Assembly (NCBI GenBank): GCA_017475845.1
Contig: JAFVEU010000002.1
Span: 1-8,772, forward strand
Direction: 5' to 3'
Length of the DNA stretch: 8,772 nt
Source of the DNA: Lachnospiraceae bacterium
GTDB taxonomy: Bacteria; Bacillota; Clostridia; Lachnospirales; Lachnospiraceae
The notes beneath the pieces are model-generated. The model was given only the letters and a program-made list of their open reading frames with translations, was not told where the DNA came from and did no database searches. Positions 6,860 to 8,772 of this stretch are shown piece by piece. The stretch's first letter is position 1; each line of letters opens with the position of its first letter. The position numbers were made by a program, and so were the translations under genes.

Positions 6860-8185
6860 TCAATATCTTTCCCTCATGTAAAAGCCCTCGTCCTCATCGA
6901 TCATCGAGACCAGGACATCGGCAATGTCAGGATCAAACTGTGTTCCCCTGCATCTTATTATCTCTTCCCTGACTTCCTTCTGATTCTTCGGAGTACTGTA
7001 GGATCTTCTGGAGGTCATGGCATCATAACTGTCCGCAAGACAGATGATACGCGCTTCCTCCGGAATCTCGAGCCCCTTAAGTCCGTCAGGATAGCCCTTT
7101 CCGTCAAAGCGTTCGTGATGCCATCTGGCGCCGGTGGAAAGTCCCGGTATCTCCGTAATGGTCTTCAGTATCTCGAAGCCTGTGACCGTATGGCTTTTTA
7201 TCAGATCGAATTCCTCAGGGGTCAGCTTCCCCTTTTTATTTAAGATATCTTCCTGCACTCCTATCTTTCCGATATCGTGAAGGAGGCCCATGGAAAAGAT
7301 ATCCTCCTGTTCCTTTTCACTCTTACCCATATGCTTTGCAATAGCCTTGGCATATGCGGCGACTCTGGCGGAATGACCGTTGGTATAGTGATCCTTTGCA
7401 TCAACCGCCTTGGACAGTGCCATCATCACTTCCCCCGAAAGCCTTTCCCTGGCTTCCGCGGCCGCCGCCTTTTCCCTGGACTCATGGAGCTGCTTCATGG
7501 TATCTATAAGCCTCTCGTAGTCAGGAGTCTCAAGGGACAAAAAGACCACCAGCACTCCCAGGGATGCCACATAAAAGGTTATAAGGTAATTATCAAAGAA
7601 GACCATCTGCACCAGGAACATGACGGAGCTCACGCCTATGGTAAGGATCAGTGTGATGATCTGCCTTTTCTTATAAGCCCTCCAGTGAGAAAACATATAG
7701 AGCACCCCGATAAAGAAGAAGAGCAGCGGAAAGCCGTAGGCTACAGGCACAAAGAGGATATTATGTATATAATTCCCCTGAGCATCATATTCAAACACCA
7801 GATGTGTCATGGGATTTGTAACAAGAAGAGCTATATCTATTAAGAGCAGGCTCTTATTGATGAGATTCCTTATATGGATATTGGATTCGTCCATCCTCAC
7901 ATAGGCATAGACATAATAAATAAAATAAAATCCCGAAAGCGCCGCAAACACCGAATCCGTAATATTAAAAAGATAGTGCAGGGAATTGGGCACCATGTCA
8001 TGCAGACTGGTGACGATGGCAGTGATCACATCGATGATGTTACCCGCCATGACGGAATACGCGAAGTTCTTAAAGGCACGGTTAACCGGAGTGTTGTTGG
8101 AATACCTTAAGAATACAAAGCAATACAATATGATGTCCAGCGGTATCACCGCCAGCTCCAGATAGATATTATAATCGAGACTCAT
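6860..8185 (-). CDS. Seven-helix membrane sensor with HD-GYP phosphodiesterase domain
   Basis: A 441-residue membrane protein. About seven hydrophobic helices (approx. 10-27, 40-60, 73-96, 112-124, 143-165, 175-196, 200-217) form a sensor like the 7TM module found before histidine kinases and GGDEF domains. A charged helical linker (220-250) leads to a complete HD-GYP domain (about 251-441). Its metal-site signature is intact: His271 in NGHSAR, HDIGK (303-307), His332 in SHTVTG, HHERFDGKGYPDG (356-368) and Asp385 in ADSYDAM. Such domains hydrolyse cyclic di-GMP (or related dinucleotides), so a role in switching between motile and attached states is likely and fits the chemoreceptor downstream. 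The ATG start has no good ribosome binding site, and an in-frame TAA lies 12 bases upstream, so a longer reading is excluded. It is the first gene of the leftward operon. The sensed signal is unknown. Confidence 0.93.
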   Translation of the reverse strand: MSLDYNIYLELAVIPLDIILYCFVFLRYSNNTPVNRAFKNFAYSVMAGNIIDVITAIVTSLHDMVPNSLHYLFNITDSVFAALSGFYFIYYVYAYVRMDESNIHIRNLINKSLLLIDIALLVTNPMTHLVFEYDAQGNYIHNILFVPVAYGFPLLFFFIGVLYMFSHWRAYKKRQIITLILTIGVSSVMFLVQMVFFDNYLITFYVASLGVLVVFLSLETPDYERLIDTMKQLHESREKAAAAEARERLSGEVMMALSKAVDAKDHYTNGHSARVAAYAKAIAKHMGKSEKEQEDIFSMGLLHDIGKIGVQEDILNKKGKLTPEEFDLIKSHTVTGFEILKTITEIPGLSTGARWHHERFDGKGYPDGLKGLEIPEEARIICLADSYDAMTSRRSYSTPKNQKEVREEIIRCRGTQFDPDIADVLVSMIDEDEGFYMRERY

Positions 8186-8211
8186 GCATATATTTTATCA
8201 AAAGCCCGATT

Positions 8212-8239
8212 TTTATACAACGACTTTTATCCTTACAAA
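8212..8239 (-). promoter_or_regulatory. Weak promoter candidate for the leftward operon
   Basis: On the minus strand a -10-like TATAAA (8212-8217) lies 26 bases before the HD-GYP start codon. A poor -35-like TTTGTA (8234-8239) sits 16 bases further upstream. This would give a 5' leader of only about 20 bases and agrees with the missing ribosome binding site. The match is modest and other placements are possible. Confidence 0.25.
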
Positions 8240-8259
8240 GGCTTTCAAGTACTATCATT

Positions 8260-8297
8260 AAACGGCCGGATACTTTTCCTGTATCCGGCCGTTTTTT
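8260..8297 (+). terminator. Strong rho-independent terminator-like hairpin
   Basis: A 14-bp stem without mismatches: 8260-8273 (AAACGGCCGGATAC) pairs with 8281-8294 (GTATCCGGCCGTTT) around the 7-base loop TTTTCCT. On the + strand it runs into six T residues (8292-8297), the classical form. Read on the minus strand it is followed by only TTT, all paired, then AATGA, so it is better oriented for rightward transcripts. No rightward gene precedes it. It may have ended the decayed minus-strand gene just to its right (stop codon at 8339-8341), end a small unrecognised rightward RNA, or shield the small-gene promoter from antisense transcription. Confidence 0.75.
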
Positions 8298-8338
8298 ACG
8301 CAGTTTGCAGTTCCTTTGAATTTCTTCCTTCAGGCGAT

Positions 8339-8459
8339 TTATTTAATAAGCCATTTTCCCTCCAGGTTTTCTCCTGAAAACTCAATGTACTTACCATCAT
8401 CTGAAAGCCCGGCCTCTCTCTGCAACATTGTCAAGTGAAGAGTTCAAATTTCCGTTGAA
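8339..8459 (-). pseudogene. Short coding-like remnant with an apparent frameshift
   Basis: On the minus strand, one frame reads FNGNLNSSLDNVAER from 8459 and then soon stops. The next frame reads on as EAGLSDDGKYIEFSGENL, then EGKWLIK and a TAA stop at 8339-8341. Joining them needs a one-base shift at the repeat CTCTCTCT (8414-8421, GAGAGAG on the minus strand), a typical slippage site. The joined sequence looks like the natural C-terminus of a soluble protein, and a hairpin follows 45 bases later. No upstream part or ribosome binding site is visible, and the upstream end overlaps the rightward promoter. The family is not recognised. The second frame alone could be a 29-residue ORF from an ATG at 8428, but without a ribosome binding site. 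Chance remains possible. Confidence 0.3.
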
Positions 8460-8483
8460 AAATCCCGCTTTCTTGCATATAAT
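8455..8483 (+). promoter_or_regulatory. Strong sigma-A promoter for the small-protein cassette
   Basis: A -35 hexamer TTGAAA (8455-8460), a 17-base spacer and a perfect -10 TATAAT (8478-8483) face right, 53 bases before the start codon at 8537. This is the best promoter match in the window. A short inverted repeat, TTCAA-7-TTGAA (8443-8459), overlaps the -35 box and could be a repressor site, as expected for an autoregulated toxin-antitoxin operon, but arms of 5 bp are weak evidence. Confidence 0.75.
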
Positions 8484-8522
8484 AAGGTTGAGTGGGTAGG
8501 CAGAAATGCCGATAAAAAAGAA

Positions 8523-8530
8523 AAGGAGGT
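8523..8530 (+). promoter_or_regulatory. Consensus ribosome binding site of the 63-residue gene
   Basis: AAGGAGGT ends six bases before the ATG at 8537, a full match to the 16S rRNA tail at good spacing. It supports real, strong translation of this short gene. Confidence 0.85.
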
Positions 8531-8536
8531 GCCGAT

Positions 8537-8728
8537 ATGGCTACGTCAAGCATTTTTCATAATGTGGTTATAAATGACCCAAAAAAGGCAGAAGCTTTTA
8601 TCTCAGCGATAGAGGCATCTATTGCTGATCCTTATAAGACTGAAGATAAGCCCAAGACCAAGGTAGAAACCGATCCGAATAAGATCAGCCATATAATAGA
8701 TATGTGGAAAAAGGAGGCTGCACTTTAA
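8537..8728 (+). CDS. Small protein preceding a putative GNAT-type gene, possible antitoxin
   Basis: A 63-residue soluble, charged protein with no signal peptide, membrane segment or cysteine. The N-terminal third (MATSSIF...INDPKKAEAFISAIEAS) looks like a short strand followed by a helix. The middle (residues 31-49) is Lys/Pro/Asp/Thr-rich and probably flexible, and the tail (ISHIIDMWKKEAAL) looks helical. From memory, small proteins beginning M-x-S-S-I-F-x-N-V/F with a DP/DK-KAEAF motif occur in Clostridia and other Firmicutes just upstream of a GNAT acetyltransferase-like gene; this is recalled, not searched. A strong promoter and ribosome binding site precede it, and the next start codon directly follows its stop, so the two are translationally coupled. 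About 40% GC over 8581-8700, against about 58% in one sampled line of the HD-GYP gene, hints at recent acquisition. The antitoxin role is inference; it could also be an accessory subunit. Confidence 0.75.
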   Translation: MATSSIFHNVVINDPKKAEAFISAIEASIADPYKTEDKPKTKVETDPNKISHIIDMWKKEAAL

Positions 8729-8772
8729 ATGTCTCCTGTAGTAGTAAACATACTGGATATGATCGATATGGG
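8729..8772 (+). CDS. Start of the next gene, truncated by the window; putative GNAT-type protein
   Basis: An ATG directly follows the TAA stop of the 63-residue gene. AAGGAGG (8711-8717) lies 11 bases upstream, inside that gene. Fourteen codons are visible (MSPVVVNILDMIDM) before the window ends. From memory, a VVNxLDMI-like start is found in GNAT-family acetyltransferase-like proteins encoded after this kind of small protein. Fourteen residues cannot prove a family, so the product is a guess; the existence of a coupled downstream gene is much firmer. Confidence 0.55.
   Translation, partial: MSPVVVNILDMIDM

Larger units (their letters stand above)
8186..8536. other. Intergenic region between divergent genes
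   Basis: This 351-base gap separates the leftward HD-GYP gene from the rightward small-protein gene. It contains, left to right, a weak leftward promoter candidate, a strong hairpin with a T run, a decayed-looking minus-strand coding remnant and a strong rightward promoter with ribosome binding site, each listed separately. No tRNA, riboswitch or direct-repeat attachment site was recognised. Confidence 0.7.

Noticed and set aside
7277..7843. A 188-codon open frame on the + strand
   Set aside because: It lies antisense to the HD-GYP gene, has a low-complexity His/Lys/Gly-rich translation and no ribosome binding site; the minus strand encodes clear conserved motifs here.
8186..8536. Riboswitch, tRNA, attachment site or CRISPR repeats in the large gap
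   Set aside because: No cloverleaf, no repeated spaced units and no direct repeats flanking the cassette could be found within the window.

Overview
The window looks like part of a chromosome from a motile, anaerobic Gram-positive bacterium of the class Clostridia, most likely Lachnospiraceae. This rests on recognising the protein families: a two-domain glutamine-dependent NAD+ synthetase, a redox-type Hsp33, a seven-helix membrane sensor joined to an HD-GYP domain, and a Cache-type chemoreceptor. Strong AAGGAGG-like ribosome binding sites also fit. No rRNA, tRNA, CRISPR array or insertion sequence was seen.

Layout. Almost all of the window (45-8185) is six minus-strand genes, read from right to left. 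They are a 7TM/HD-GYP c-di-GMP phosphodiesterase-like sensor (6860-8185), a CobD/HisC-like PLP aminotransferase (5754-6818), the redox chaperone Hsp33 (4836-5729), glutamine-dependent NAD+ synthetase (2850-4760), an aldo/keto reductase of the glyceraldehyde-3-phosphate reductase type (1871-2857) and a methyl-accepting chemotaxis protein (45-1763). The first five are separated by only 24-75 bases, or overlap by 8 bases, so they are probably one transcription unit. The chemoreceptor follows a 107-base gap with its own extended -10 promoter candidate. A partial hairpin at the left edge may be its terminator.

To the right, 8186-8536 is a 351-base gap between divergent genes. It holds a weak candidate promoter for the leftward operon, a near-perfect 14-bp hairpin followed by a T run with no obvious gene to terminate, a short coding-like remnant on the minus strand that appears frameshifted, and a very good sigma-A promoter (TTGAAA-17-TATAAT) facing right. 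That promoter drives a 63-residue protein (8537-8728). The next gene starts with an ATG directly after its stop codon and runs off the window. The pair resembles a small-protein plus GNAT-acetyltransferase two-gene cassette, possibly toxin-antitoxin-like, and the sampled part of it is poorer in GC than the genes to its left.

The leftward operon mixes signalling (c-di-GMP turnover), NAD+ synthesis, an NAD(P)H-dependent carbonyl reductase and an oxidation-activated chaperone. A link through redox or carbonyl stress is possible but is only inferred. The right-edge cassette is the most accessory-like part and the best place to look for something undescribed; its second gene needs sequence beyond the window.
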